Source: Candidatus Binatia bacterium (lineage in GTDB: Bacteria; Desulfobacterota; Binatia; Bin18). From it: DNA of 64,000 bases. The position numbers and the translations under genes were made by a program. The notes under the pieces are model-generated. The model searched no databases and was not told the DNA's origin. It worked only from the letters and a program-made list of their open reading frames with translations. The DNA is taken from NCBI GenBank assembly GCA_951812575.1, contig OX638322.1, forward strand, positions 4,096,501 to 4,160,500, given 5' to 3'. Below are positions 1 through 7,845 of the stretch, one piece after another (position 1 is the first letter of the stretch; each line of letters opens with the position of its first letter).

Positions 1-117
1 CACGGTCTGAACGAGCGGATGCCCCTGGCGGCCTTACGGGATGCCGTGCAGGTGTTGTTGGAGGTCGTGCTGTCTATCGATGCTATTCCGGAAGAAGGGG
101 GCGCGCATGGCAGTTAG
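1..117 (+). CDS. C-terminal end of an unidentified upstream gene (possibly M20-type peptidase)
   Basis: An open frame enters from the left edge and stops with TAG at 115-117, giving 38 residues. Its last 11 bases overlap the ATG of the next gene, so the two are probably translationally coupled. The pattern NERMPLAALRDAVQVLLEVV resembles the C-terminal helix of M20-family peptidases (NE..PL..L..A..V). That is a weak resemblance over a short stretch, and the function is not established. Confidence 0.45.
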   Translation, partial: HGLNERMPLAALRDAVQVLLEVVLSIDAIPEEGGAHGS

Positions 118-376
118 TCAGGAACTCCTCGCTATCCTGGTGTGTCCGGAAACCAAGCAGCCCGTGACGTTGGCCCCGACCGAGTTGGTAGACACACTCA
201 ACGCCCATATTCAAAACGGCACCCTCAAAAACCGGGTAGGCGAGGTCGTCTCCGCAGCAATGGACGCGGCCCTGGTCCGCGAAGACCAGCGCTATGGCTA
301 CCCCATTCGAGACGATATCCCGGTCATGTTGATTGACGAAGCCATCCCCCTGCCCCCACCTGGAGAATCGGACTAG
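107..376 (+). CDS. Trm112/YcaR-like small protein
   Basis: This 89-residue protein begins at the ATG overlapping the upstream stop; a longer reading from 41 would add a Cys/Arg-rich tail that looks non-coding. The N-terminus SQELLAILVCPETKQPV and the late motif YPIRDDIPVMLIDEA are the two conserved ends of the Trm112p/UPF0434 fold. In bacteria these are small proteins of unclear role; in eukaryotes Trm112 activates methyltransferases. Only one Cys of the usual zinc knuckle is present (CPET), so zinc binding is doubtful. The middle carries an insertion (residues about 25-60) relative to the roughly 60-residue YcaR. Confidence 0.75.
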   Translation: MAVSQELLAILVCPETKQPVTLAPTELVDTLNAHIQNGTLKNRVGEVVSAAMDAALVREDQRYGYPIRDDIPVMLIDEAIPLPPPGESD

Positions 377-402
377 ATTTACCAGGACGTAGGGGTATTG
401 AA

Positions 403-1717
403 TCAGAATGTTGTCCGCAGGCCGACCGTCACCACCCGTCCGGGCTCGAACACTTCCCGGCCGGTGAACGGATTCTCCCGGGTGATCGGTCGGACCCGGA
501 TTCGCACCGGCATCGACAAAATCGACCCGCGCGCCAACGATCAGACGCCACTGCGGAACCGGCAGATAGACGTATTCGCCAAAGAGGCCGCCGTCCATGA
601 TGTGCGTCTCCGGCCAAGCGTGGAAATAGCGGGTGGTGCCGGCCATATTCTCCATTCCCATGCCCGGCTGGGTGTCCGGAGCCATCCTGCATACCGGGGC
701 CGGAGCCGTCCCGCATACCTCCGCCAGCGCCACTCCCGGCCCGATGGGGCTTGTGGTCATTGTTCATGCGATGATGCACATAGTTGTAGTAGCCGCTGAA
801 TTGCAGACTCGCCACAAACGGGAACGGATTGCTGAGGGTGTAGGACACGGAGCCGAGATAGGCATCGTCTTCTTCCATGTGCAGCGGTAGCGCGTCGAAA
901 CGGGTATCCCGGTCGGATTCCCGGCTTATGGACAGGAAAAAACGATGATCGGTGTGCGGTTGCCACAGGAGGGTGCCGGATACCGATTGGCTCTGAAACC
1001 CGGACTGAATCCGTTCGCCGTTACCCGAGTCATAGTCCTGATAATCGCGGTAGCTGCCGGCCAGCCGAAACGCCAAAACGGGTCCACCGGCACTGACCGA
1101 CGCCTTGGTAGTAAAGCCGTTGTAATTGCTGGTATAGGCCGCCCCAACCGAACCATGCGCATCCCAGTGGGCTGAAAGTTGCGGCTTCTTGGTGACCAGG
1201 TTGATCGTTCCGCCGATGCTGCTCGGACCCCGCGTCACCGAGTACGGCCCTTTGATCACTTCGATGGCTTCCAGCTCATCCACATCCAGCAGCGAGGTCG
1301 GCGGGTCCATGCGAAACGGCCCGCCCCCCATATCTTCGTGCCGTTGGTCATGACACTCAGCCGGTCTTCACGCAGCCCGCGGATAACCGGGTCAAGATTG
1401 ATGCCGCCGCTCCGCTTGCCGGTCACACCGGGGACCCTGCTTTTCAGGGCCTCAGCGACATCCTTGGCCTGATATTCCTGGACCTGCTCGGCCGTCACCA
1501 CAGAGGTCGCCGCTCCGCTGACCGGGGTAATACGTTCGACCGAGACGAGCAGGTCTTCAAGTTCAACCGCTTCCGGTTGCGCGCGTTCTTCTCCAGAGTC
1601 CGAAATCTCTTCTTGGGCTTGCGCAAAGCTCGTCCGTTCTCCAATAGCCACACACAGGCTCAGAGCAGCCAGGCTCCACACGCATCTTCTCCAGATGCGC
1701 GAGTACAGTTCTGACAT
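403..1717 (-). pseudogene. Decayed TonB-dependent outer-membrane receptor
   Basis: The start is an ATG at 1717 with GGAG upstream, followed by a signal peptide (to about FAQAQ) and a TonB plug (VVTAEQVQEYQAKDVAEAL, RVPGVTGKRSGG). Reading must change frame at least three times: at the run of six C at about 1326-1331 (joining NGTKIWG to GGPFRMDPPTS), near 700-760, and near 500-540. The true C-terminus, FEPGRVVTVGLRTTF and stop, ends at 403. The plug continues as VIKGPYSVTRGPSSIGG. The whole locus spans only about 440 codons, against 650-750 for the family, so much of the barrel is deleted as well as frameshifted. Neighbouring copper genes suggest a former copper or chelate receptor, which is inference. 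Confidence 0.8.
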
Positions 1718-1852
1718 TGTCTTGTTCTCCACTTTCAGTTGGCTGGACGCCAGCCGTCCAACACCTCACCCCGCTCGCAGGGCAGTACTCTCACCACGGC
1801 GAGCGGTCGGTCCTTTGACGCGCACTATCTGATGAGACAGCACGGGTGATGA

Positions 1853-2278
1853 TTACACGAACTGTGGAGAACGGGGCGGGGGCGTGGGGGGAACAATCGC
1901 CAACTCGGCATGGCGGAGCGGCTGTACAAAATGGACACGTCGCTCGCACTGAGGGCCGGGCAGTCCGACGCTCGGCGTCAACACGAATCGAAGGGACTGC
2001 GCTGACACCAGTCCATCCGTCCGGGCCGGATGGCAGGCTTGCAAGACACACCGGAAGCTGGCCCGTGCTTTCCTATGCGCATGCGGACAGTCCGGGCTAT
2101 GGGAGGAATGCGCTTGTGTCTTCTTCCCATATGAGATGGGACAGTGCTGTTTCGCCTTACAGCAGGCATGCTGGTCTGCAAGGAGGAGCAACCGGAGCCC
2201 CTGCCCGACTCGACCCTGGCCCATAAAGGCGAGGACGAGCAGCAGAACGAGACAGCGAATGATACAGGGCCACTTCAA
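1853..2278 (-). CDS. Small exported Cys/His-rich protein, copper context
   Basis: This is a 141-residue frame with a TTG start. It begins with a positively charged, strongly hydrophobic N-terminus (CLVLLLVLAFMGQ) like a signal peptide. A Cys/His-rich stretch follows (HACCKAKQHCP, HSSHSPDCPHAH), and the protein ends in a Pro-rich tail (PPTPPPRSPQFV). I do not recognise a named family. Short exported Cys-rich proteins with proline tails of this kind are often found beside copper receptor genes. It lies between the broken TonB receptor and the copper storage gene, in the receptor's orientation. Metal binding is inferred from composition and position only. The start codon is uncertain. Confidence 0.5.
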   Translation of the reverse strand: MKWPCIIRCLVLLLVLAFMGQGRVGQGLRLLLLADQHACCKAKQHCPISYGKKTQAHSSHSPDCPHAHRKARASFRCVLQACHPARTDGLVSAQSLRFVLTPSVGLPGPQCERRVHFVQPLRHAELAIVPPTPPPRSPQFV

Positions 2279-2424
2279 TACAGGTCCCCCACTCCCTTGC
2301 TTTTCCTATAAGACGCCGTTCTCAAGAGCAAGACTCACCCCCGCTGGTACGAGTCCCAAGCGTATAAAATATGGTATACTTTCGCATGAGTCGAAAGCGG
2401 ACCGCACAATAGAAGGAGTCATTC

Positions 2425-2916
2425 ATGGACGTACACAAAAAGAGCGATACTGCTCCCGCCGAGCTAGCCACCATAAAACGCCGCGATGTCCTGCTGGGCG
2501 TCTCGGGCGCTGCCCTGGCCGGGCTGGTCGCCTCTCCAGCCCTGGCCGCCCATCACGAGCATACTGAGCATACACACGACGCCACCCCAAAACACCGTAC
2601 ACTCGTCCTGGCGGCCCAAGCCTGCGTGGGGGTTGGAGCGATGTGCCTGAAGCATTGTCTGAATCTGTTTGCGACCGGTGACACGTCACTGTCCGCCTGT
2701 GCCGCACGCATTCAAGAGATGGACGCGATGAGTGAAGCGCTGGGTGTGCTCGCCGCAGCCGATTCCGCCCAACTCAAAGCCTTTATCCCCGTCTGCATGG
2801 CTGTTCATGACGCGTGCGAAGAAGAATGTCGCAAGCATACCCACCATCCGCTCTGCATAGAGACCGCCGAGGCATGCGCCAAAGTCACCGCGGAATGCAA
2901 AAAAACACTTGCCTGA
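2425..2916 (+). CDS. Csp1-type four-helix copper storage protein
   Basis: The start is fixed by AGAAGGAG at 2411-2418, six bases before the ATG. A twin-arginine signal (IKRRDVLLGVSG, Arg19-Arg20, then a hydrophobic stretch to ASPALA) marks export of the folded protein. A His-rich linker (HHEHTEHTHD) follows. The mature part has ten Cys spaced along helices (CVGVGAMCLKHC, CMAVHDACEEEC, CIETAEACAKVTAEC), the pattern of the DUF326/Csp family in which Cys line the core of a four-helix bundle and hold many Cu(I) ions. Csp1 was described in methanotrophs, where it stores copper for methane monooxygenase. No such enzyme lies in this window, so the client here is unknown. TATACT at 2375-2380 may be its -10 element. 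Confidence 0.88.
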   Translation: MDVHKKSDTAPAELATIKRRDVLLGVSGAALAGLVASPALAAHHEHTEHTHDATPKHRTLVLAAQACVGVGAMCLKHCLNLFATGDTSLSACAARIQEMDAMSEALGVLAAADSAQLKAFIPVCMAVHDACEEECRKHTHHPLCIETAEACAKVTAECKKTLA

Positions 2917-2932
2917 GCAGGGCTACTTCTTA

Positions 2933-2969
2933 CTCCCCTCTCCCTCCGGGAGAGGGTTGGGGTGAGGGT
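2933..2969. repeat. Dispersed palindromic repeat, copy 1
   Basis: The pattern is CTCCCTCCGGGAGAG with the tail GGTTGGGGTGAGGGT. It is one of six copies of the same hairpin element in the window and lies 17 bases after the csp stop codon, where it could act as an mRNA 3' hairpin. Confidence 0.75.
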
Positions 2970-2999
2970 CTTCAGGCCGTAGCGTCAGATGACACTACG

Positions 3000-3872
3000 T
3001 TAATCCGCCCTACGCTTCCGGGAAGGCCGCTTTACGGCAGCTTTCCGTGAACGAGTCCTTTTTGAACCCGCCACGACGCGCTTGCGTGGCTGTGGACTGT
3101 CAAACGCATAGTCGTAATCGATCCTCAGCGGTGCATGGTCCGAAAAACGTTCTTCCTTGTAGATCGCTGTCTGCGTTGCCAGTTTGGCTAACCTTGGTGT
3201 GACCACCTGGTAATCGATCCGCCAGCCAACGTCTTTTGCCCAGGCCTGGCCGCGAAATGACCACCAGGTATATTCTTCCGCTTCCGGATTAACCCGTCGA
3301 AACGCATCCACCAGCCCAACCTCATCAAATATCTGCGTCATCCAGGCTCGCTCTTCGGGGAGAAAGCCGGAGTTTTTCTGATTGCCACGCCAATTCTTTA
3401 TATCCTTTTTGGTATGGGCAATATTCCAGTCCCCACACAGGACAACATGGCGGCGGCTGGCACGTAGCGCCTTCAACTCCGGCAAGATTTTGTCCATGAA
3501 CTGATATTTCACACCCTGACGCTCTTCTGAGCTCGAACCGGACGGCAGGTAGAGCGAAATCACCGCAAGCCGGCCGAAGTCCGCCCGTAGATAACGTCCT
3601 TCGCGGTCCGCGTCAGGCCAGCCCCAGCCAATTCGGACGCGATCCGGTTGCCGCCGGGCATAGATGCCCACACCGGAATAGCCTGGCTTTTCCGCGTAGT
3701 GAAACGTCCCGGTCAGGCCTGCGGCTTCCTGATAGGTAGGGATGACATCTTTTTCCTGGGCTTTGAGCTCTTGGACACACACTACGTCGGCGTTTTGTTG
3801 CTCCAGCCAGGCAAAAAATCCTTTGCTGGCCGCCGACCGAATGCCGTTCAGGTTACAGCTAATAATCCGCAT
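3000..3872 (-). CDS. xthA: Exodeoxyribonuclease III
   Basis: The protein has 290 residues and belongs to the exonuclease III/AP endonuclease family of base-excision repair. Family motifs appear in order: MRIISCNLNGIRSA, VQELKAQ (metal-binding Glu), YSGVGIYAR, GDWNIAHTKKDI (catalytic Asp and Asn), and the C-terminal SDHAPLRIDY with the catalytic His. The ATG at 3872 is chosen because GGGGAGGAG lies eight bases upstream; a GTG at 3890 would overlap that site. A basic tail (KRTRSRKAAVKRPSRKRR) extends beyond the usual end and may aid DNA binding. It is transcribed alone, with the divergent gene starting at 4016. Confidence 0.95.
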   Translation of the reverse strand: MRIISCNLNGIRSAASKGFFAWLEQQNADVVCVQELKAQEKDVIPTYQEAAGLTGTFHYAEKPGYSGVGIYARRQPDRVRIGWGWPDADREGRYLRADFGRLAVISLYLPSGSSSEERQGVKYQFMDKILPELKALRASRRHVVLCGDWNIAHTKKDIKNWRGNQKNSGFLPEERAWMTQIFDEVGLVDAFRRVNPEAEEYTWWSFRGQAWAKDVGWRIDYQVVTPRLAKLATQTAIYKEERFSDHAPLRIDYDYAFDSPQPRKRVVAGSKRTRSRKAAVKRPSRKRRAD

Positions 3873-4015
3873 CTCGGCGCTCCTCCCCACGCAGCCTGAG
3901 CGCCAGCTTGCCCCACCGGCAGTAGAGGGTCAACAGGCCACTCTTCCCTACAAGACGATCTCCTTTGACTAGGATATAATACGGACCATATCTCTCGTGA
4001 GTCAGAGGAGGAGAC

Positions 4016-4495
4016 ATGACACAATTGCACGTCGAAGGCGAAGTCCGGTCGCCCAGAGCCTTTGGTTTTGCCGAACTGCGGGCGCTATCGGATCAGATTG
4101 GGGACGTGAGCCGGATTATTCCCGGCCGCGAAGGCAGCGCCGTCCGTCTCCAGGCAGTACTGGACCAAGTCGGACCAAAAGAAACCGCCCGCTATGTCAC
4201 CCTGGAGTCCACCGACGGAAAATTTTCCGCCAGTGTGCCGCTGGAAGCCGTACAAGAGGGCATTATCGCTTATCGTTTCAACGATACGGCCCTACCGGAG
4301 AACAAAGGCGGGCCGTATCGCTTTTTTATTCCAAACGTTGCGGAGTGCCATGTGGACGAGGTTGACGCCTGCGCCAATGTCAAATTTCTGGGCCGTATCT
4401 GCCTGAGCCACGAGAAAGGTCGGGATGTCCGGCCGACCGGTCCGCAGGCGCATGAGGAACATCATCAAAAGCCCGGCCACGAACATCTGGACTGA
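4016..4495 (+). CDS. Small stand-alone molybdopterin-binding-fold (sulfite oxidase-like) protein
   Basis: This 159-residue protein starts after GAGGAGG. Residues about 1-125 match the oxidoreductase molybdopterin-binding domain core: LHVEGEVRSPRAFGFAELRAL, RIIPGREGSAVRLQAVLDQV, and GGPYRFFIPN near the end. Full enzymes such as YedY or sulfite oxidase have a longer domain and a Cys ligand to molybdenum. This version lacks the N-terminal half and the usual Cys, so catalysis is doubtful. It ends in a His/Glu-rich tail (HEEHHQKPGHEHLD) that could bind metal. TATAAT at 3975-3980 could be a -10 element, but no -35 at normal spacing was found. Confidence 0.7.
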   Translation: MTQLHVEGEVRSPRAFGFAELRALSDQIGDVSRIIPGREGSAVRLQAVLDQVGPKETARYVTLESTDGKFSASVPLEAVQEGIIAYRFNDTALPENKGGPYRFFIPNVAECHVDEVDACANVKFLGRICLSHEKGRDVRPTGPQAHEEHHQKPGHEHLD

Positions 4496-4549
4496 ACGTC
4501 GGGGGCAGTCGGCTGCCCCCTCCTCCAGAGGCCCGACGAAAAACGACGC

Positions 4550-5491
4550 CTAGCGCGTGAAATTCAGCTTCAGGCCCGGACGCGGCCAGTCCATGGCCAC
4601 CAGCTTACCCGTTCCCGACAACGTGATGTAGGCCGTTTTCAGATCCGGTCCACCAAAACAGATATTGGTTACTACCGGGTCGCCGGGCACGGGCACATGC
4701 TCGACCGATGAGCCGTCCGGCGCAAACACGGTAATGCCACCATTCAGGATGGTCGCTACGCACACGTTGCCGTTAGCCTCAACCGCTAAGGAATCCAGCA
4801 ACTGATAGCCGGATAACCCTGCCACCAGGACGCCACCACCCGGACCGGCCAAGAGCGGACCACCCGCCCCTTCCACACGTTCCAACTCGCCCGGACCGGT
4901 AACGTTCCAGCCCCACACCCGGGCTTCAAACGTCTGGGCTGCATACAAGGTGGCATCGCCAGGGGCCAAGCCGATGCCGTTCGGCCCTTGGATCGGATAG
5001 ACGACTTCCTTAATGAGCGAGCCGTCCGGCTTGGCGAAATAGAGGCCGCATACGTCGCGGTCACGGTCGCGGATCTTACCGAAGTCGCTGAACCACATGC
5101 CGCCTTGGGCATCGAACACAATATCGTTCGGGCCGCACAGCCTATGGCCGTCACACTCGGTATAGATCGTTTCCGCCGCGCCGGTGTCCATATCGACCCG
5201 TTGGATATAGCCGTTGGTATAGCTGTCGGGGATGCCGTGCGGCACGGTCAGCCCGCCGGCTTCCATCCATTCAAAGCCACCGTTATTACATACATAGATT
5301 TTGCCGTCCGGCCCGATTGCCGCGCCGTTCGGTCCGCCGCCAGTTTCGGCCACAACTTCCTTGGTTCCATCAGGTTTGACCCGCGTCAGCGTGCCGCGCT
5401 TGATCTCGGTCAAGATGACGCTGCCGTCATCCATGGCAATCGGGCCTTCGGGGAATTCCAGGCCGGAGGTTATTTCTCGTATTTCTGCCAT
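4550..5491 (-). CDS. SMP-30/gluconolactonase family protein
   Basis: The protein is a 313-residue six-bladed propeller hydrolase of the SMP-30/LRE family, which typically opens lactones. It begins at the ATG at 5491 preceded by AAAGGAG. Family marks are LEFPEGPIAMDDGSV with a metal-ligand Glu, GGGPNGAAIGPDGKIYVCNN, CGPNDIVFDAQGGMWFSDFG (Asn/Asp metal site), and GPNGIGLAPGDATLYAAQT. No signal peptide is visible, so it is cytoplasmic. A second SMP-30 protein lies at 47709-48539. The substrate cannot be read from the sequence. It is separated from the fatty-acid-hydroxylase gene by only about 60 bases on the same strand. Confidence 0.9.
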   Translation of the reverse strand: MAEIREITSGLEFPEGPIAMDDGSVILTEIKRGTLTRVKPDGTKEVVAETGGGPNGAAIGPDGKIYVCNNGGFEWMEAGGLTVPHGIPDSYTNGYIQRVDMDTGAAETIYTECDGHRLCGPNDIVFDAQGGMWFSDFGKIRDRDRDVCGLYFAKPDGSLIKEVVYPIQGPNGIGLAPGDATLYAAQTFEARVWGWNVTGPGELERVEGAGGPLLAGPGGGVLVAGLSGYQLLDSLAVEANGNVCVATILNGGITVFAPDGSSVEHVPVPGDPVVTNICFGGPDLKTAYITLSGTGKLVAMDWPRPGLKLNFTR

Positions 5492-5549
5492 ATATGCTCT
5501 CCTTTCGTTTTTTCCTCCGGCTGTATGTAGCATGCTCCGATAGGGCGTG

Positions 5550-6680
5550 TCAGGTAGTGTCAGCTTTATGCGATACGGGCAGCCCTGCTCCTGTCCATCC
5601 GAGCATGCCGCCGGACAGAACCAGGAGGGGAGAGAAGCCGTTTTGTCCTAACACGTCCGCCGCTCTGACTGAGCGACGTTCCGTCTTTCACACAAGGACG
5701 ACCGTTTGGGAGTGACAGGACTCCAACTCGCTCATTCGTTTGTCTAAATCGGAGACCGGTATCAAGTGAGCCCCATCGATATGTCCGAGCTCGCCTGTAA
5801 ATTCGCCCAGGTCTCGCACGTCAAGTACATAAGGTGAATTTTCTTCTCCCAGCATTTCGTACAGCTGAAGGGGGGAGATTTCTTTCCACGCTTTCTCTAG
5901 GGGAATACGAGCCTGAAAGGGGAGGAGCAACAACTGCCCGAGGTGAAGCGCATCTCGATAACATGACAGTCCAATCTCAAGTCCCAGTTGTCCCAACGCC
6001 GGCTCGGCCCGGTAGGTTCCGCACAGCCGATCCCACCAGGGGACGGAAAAACCGAAGTTTGCATCGGTTTCCACCGCTCGTGTAGAGTGATGAATCCGAT
6101 GCATGTCTGGCGTCACAAGGAACCAACGTAGACGCCGGTCAAGCCGTTCGGGAAGACTGACATTACTGTGGTTAAAAACAGACGTGGCGTTCAAGATGAT
6201 CTCAAAGGCGATGGCGGCCCAAACAGGTGCTCCCAGCGCAATAATGACCACCGCTTTGTAGGCGAGAGAGAGAAATAGCTCGATAGGATGAAAACGGAGG
6301 CCAGTCGTGGCATCGAATCCAAGATCGGCATGGTGGACCTGATGCACACGCCACACAAGAGAGAAGATGTGGAAGAGACGGTGCTGGATATAGAGGGCAA
6401 AGTCGAGAACGAGGATAGTGACAGGGACGGCGAACCAAAAAGGCGCCGACAGCCAATGCAGCAGTCCAATCTGGTGTTTTGCCGCAAAAGTAGCCGCCAT
6501 ATATGCCACCGCTCCTACCAGAGCCCATACCAAAACCACATTGAGCAGAGTCAGCCCCAAGTTCGTAGGCCAGCGCTCTTGTCTTCTTTGGGCAAGAATG
6601 CGGCGCGGGGAGAGAAATTCCCAGGTGACCATTATGGAAAAGACCGCGAGAAAGGGCCAAAAGCGAATCCACATTTCCAT
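5550..6680 (-). CDS. Fatty acid hydroxylase/sterol desaturase fused to a rhodanese domain; TGA at the catalytic Cys (candidate selenoprotein)
   Basis: From the ATG at 6680 (GGAGGAG eight bases upstream) the first roughly 260 residues form a membrane di-iron hydroxylase. It has several transmembrane segments and the His boxes QHRLFH, HQVHH and HRIHH. Residues about 280-370 form a rhodanese domain (YVLDVRDLGEFTGELGHIDG). The frame meets TGA at 5690-5688 (codon 331), exactly where rhodaneses place the nucleophilic Cys, after QTVVLV. The same frame then continues as KTERRS, completing the CxxxxRS loop, and SGGMLGWTGAGLPV, ending at TGA 5550. With readthrough the length is 376 residues. A SECIS-like hairpin follows the TGA. 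The alternatives are a nonsense mutation or a sequencing error; the position of the TGA and the hairpin favour selenocysteine, which remains inference. Confidence 0.75.
5658..5678 (-). promoter_or_regulatory. Candidate bacterial SECIS element
   Basis: On the minus strand, nine bases after the TGA, CGTCGCTC and GAGCGGCG form an 8-bp stem (one G-U pair) around the 5-base loop AGTCA. The loop starts 18 bases after the TGA and has G as its second base. Known bacterial SECIS elements place a short loop with an early G about 16-37 bases downstream; in E. coli fdhF the loop is GGUCU at nearly the same distance. SelB would bind this element to insert selenocysteine. Confidence 0.6.
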
Positions 6681-6804
6681 AGCGAACACTCCTCCAAAAC
6701 GGTCGAATTCGCCCTCCCTTTTCCGCCCTACGTTGACTTCGTATCCGGTTATGCAGTTGAGAGTTTTCTTGTGAAGGCCATGAATTCATGGCATAGCATA
6801 TGCC

Positions 6805-7143
6805 ATGTCAACATCGTTCCACAATATGCACGTTCCCCTTTCGACCGATATCCATACTCGTCTCAAAGCAGAAGCAAAACGCTCTGGACGACCCGCAACC
6901 GTCCTGGTCCGGGAAGCTATTGAAACATGGCTTGAGGAACGAGAAAGAGCGGCGCTACATCATGCCATTGCCCACTACGCCCAGGCGGCTGCCGGTACTG
7001 CCGACGACCTGGATGCGGATGTGGAAAAAGCTGCTGCCGAACATCTTCTTGATGGTGGACGCCGGCCTCAGAACCGCGTTGTCGCTGTGGTAAGCCCACC
7101 AGCGGAGAGGAGAGATGATGACGGGGGCCCTCATCCTCACTGA
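6805..7143 (+). CDS. Ribbon-helix-helix antitoxin-like protein
   Basis: This 112-residue protein has an N-terminal ribbon-helix-helix motif: MHVPLSTDIHTRLKAEAKRS, then GRPATVLVREAIETWL. Proteins of this type are DNA-binding antitoxins or CopG/ParD-like repressors. The central part (AAAGTADDLDADVEKAAAEHLLD) is also typical. The last roughly 30 residues (GGRRPQNRVVAVV to GGPHPH) look unlike the family, which usually stops just after the EHLLD region, so the original 3' end and any partner toxin were probably lost. The start may be the ATG at 6805 or the one at 6826. It converges on the broken YgiT-type gene and overlaps its stop. Confidence 0.7.
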   Translation: MSTSFHNMHVPLSTDIHTRLKAEAKRSGRPATVLVREAIETWLEERERAALHHAIAHYAQAAAGTADDLDADVEKAAAEHLLDGGRRPQNRVVAVVSPPAERRDDDGGPHPH

Positions 7144-7379
7144 GCCTGGGAAACCGGAACGGACTCGGTGCGCTGCGGGAGGATTTTACCGGTTACAACA
7201 GCCTGAACATGTTTGAGGATTTCGGCGCTATAATAGCGATTGGCGCACGCATCACAGACCCCAATCAGAACATCTTCCAGAATGACGAAACCGGCTCTGT
7301 GTTTGAAAGCTTCCTGCTCAACGCGCTTCTCTTGCACCGTTCCTTCGCAATACTCACACTGATGAACAAAGTGTTTTTC
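7137..7379 (-). pseudogene. 5'-truncated YgiT-type zinc-finger protein
   Basis: The minus strand encodes two CxxC knuckles, HQCEYCEGTVQEKRV and VCDACANRYYSAEILKHV, the signature of YgiT/MqsA-type zinc-finger antitoxins. No start codon is found upstream in the frame. Homology ends near 7380, and the opposite strand enters a transporter fragment immediately beyond. The gene therefore seems cut by a rearrangement, losing its first few codons. An internal GTG at 7337 could start a shorter product without the first knuckle. Confidence 0.65.
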
Positions 7380-7383
7380 CGCC

Positions 7384-7845
7384 CGGCACGCAGCCCTGCT
7401 GGTGAGTGTGCTGCTGAGCGCGTCCGTGCTCAGCGGGCTGGGTTTTGGCTGGGCGAGTGAGCGCTATGATCCGCTGCAACTGGCGGCGAGCTGTTATGCT
7501 CTGGGTGGTGTGGGCATAGCCGTGCTCTTATGGGCTTCTCCCGTGGTTGCCGGGGTTGGCTTTGTGACCTGCTTCGGCTTCTTCTTTGGTGGCACCACCC
7601 CGCTGACCGCGCTGGTGACCGGGCGCATGTTCGGTATGAAAGCGCACGGCGTGATCTACAGTTTTTATCAGACCGTTATCTGTTTGAGTGGCTTCGTTGG
7701 CCCCACGCTGATGGGCTTTCTCTATGACACGACCGGCAGCTATCAACTCGGGTTTAGCGGTATTGGTATCGGGCTGCTGTGTGCGGCCGCGTTGATGCTG
7801 GTCGTGCGGGCGAGAGCCGTTCGTGTTCCTGTGAGGGATGTCGTT
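7384..7845 (+). pseudogene. C-terminal fragment of a major facilitator superfamily transporter
   Basis: Starting abruptly at about 7384, the frame encodes roughly 150 residues with four to five hydrophobic helices (LLVSVLLSASVLSGLGFG, YALGGVGIAVLLWASPVVAG, GFVGPTLMGFLYDTTGSYQL, IGIGLLCAAALMLVVRA). The motif LGFGWASERYDPL matches the loop between MFS helices. There is no start codon, signal or N-terminal half. The frame stays open past 7845 only by running into G+C-rich repeat DNA. It abuts the cut YgiT gene, so both are probably relics of one rearrangement. Confidence 0.65.

Noticed and set aside
3965..3980. TTGACT and TATAAT before the molybdopterin-fold gene as a promoter
   Set aside because: They are only four bases apart; the TATAAT alone may be a -10 element but the pair is not a promoter.
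6955..7140. MazF-like words (PVIIS, WWA) on the minus strand next to the ribbon-helix-helix gene
   Set aside because: The words occur in the wrong order for MazF and the frame is short; coincidence on the shadow strand.
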